Assembly: GCF_017352115.1 (NCBI RefSeq)
Contig: NZ_CP071448.1
Coordinates: 1,258,501 to 1,322,500, forward strand
Length of the DNA: 64,000 nt
Direction of reading: 5' to 3'
From: Flavobacterium endoglycinae
GTDB taxonomy: Bacteria; Bacteroidota; Bacteroidia; Flavobacteriales; Flavobacteriaceae
Both the position numbers and the translations under genes were made by a program. Positions 63,951-64,000 of this stretch are shown one piece after another. Every line of letters starts with the position of its first letter. The stretch's first letter is position 1. The notes beneath the pieces were generated by a model. That model saw only the letters and a program-made list of their open reading frames with translations. It searched no databases and was not told the origin of the DNA.

Positions 63951-64000
63951 AAGGCGGCGACATACTCTCCCACAATATGCAGTACCATCTGCGCAGGCGG
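63951..64000 (-). rRNA. rrf: 5S ribosomal RNA, 3' part
   Basis: Read on the minus strand, the last 50 bases contain CCTGCGCAGATGGTACTGCA and then GTGGGAGAGTATGTCGCCGC, the conserved 3' half of bacterial 5S rRNA. The remainder lies beyond the right edge, so an rRNA operon on the minus strand ends here. Confidence 0.93.

Overview
This window is chromosomal DNA of a Flavobacterium-like member of the Bacteroidota. The reasons are its low GC content, SusC/SusD pairs, a hybrid two-component system, a PorP/SprF protein with a gliding-motility (type IX) C-terminal domain, lipoprotein signals of the Bacteroidota type, TTTG/TAnnTTTG promoter boxes, and dispersed intergenic palindromes of kinds common in flavobacteria. 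It reads as intact chromosome. There is no integrase, transposase, CRISPR array, phage gene or tRNA. The 3' end of a 5S rRNA lies at the right edge.

Layout. (1) 1-12742: a probable host-type N-glycan locus. A CBM9-like protein (cut by the window edge), a GH130 phosphorylase, a sodium:solute symporter and a GH92 alpha-mannosidase form one minus-strand operon. It is divergent from a LytS-type kinase and LytTR regulator. A NagB deaminase fused to a PIG-L deacetylase-like domain and a GH29 fucosidase follow. (2) 12915-13948: a lone Rnl2-type RNA ligase with a possible frameshift at its 3' end. (3) 14107-31382: a SusCD polysaccharide utilisation locus with three GH43 enzymes, an aldose 1-epimerase, a GH2, a GH5-like enzyme, SusD, SusC and a divergent hybrid two-component regulator. 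(4) 31620-35940: mixed small genes: a methyltransferase, a SUFU-domain protein, a left-handed beta-helix protein, a MarR-GNAT regulator and a gamma-glutamylcyclotransferase-like protein. (5) 36139-53093: xylose and glucuronoxylan use: transaldolase, xylA, xylB, a GntR regulator, GH43, a GPH transporter, GH10, UxuA, an SDR, GH67, a PEBP protein, and AraC and LacI regulators. (6) 53223-62528: a PepSY-like protein, a TPR histidine kinase with a NarL-type regulator, PorP/SprF and a giant HYR/FG-GAP surface protein. (7) 62718-64000: an S33 hydrolase lipoprotein and the 5S rRNA end.

How the parts work together. In region 5, GH10 cuts xylan, GH67 removes glucuronic acid, the GPH transporter imports oligosaccharides and a cytoplasmic GH43 releases xylose. 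XylA, XylB and transaldolase take xylose into the pentose phosphate pathway, while the SDR and UxuA convert uronate to 2-keto-3-deoxygluconate. Four copies of a 12-bp CG-centred palindrome lie in this region. Two of them follow a -7-like box with identical geometry, which points to control by the LacI-type protein at 52065-53093.

The strongest non-coding signal is a set of palindromic intergenic repeat families (at least eight), some nested concentrically inside one another at operon junctions. I did not find a clear-cut new defence or secretion system. The best leads are the LacI regulon, the nested palindromes, the NagB-PIG-L fusion, the RNA ligase with its A-tract frame break, and the free-standing AprA-like methyltransferase.
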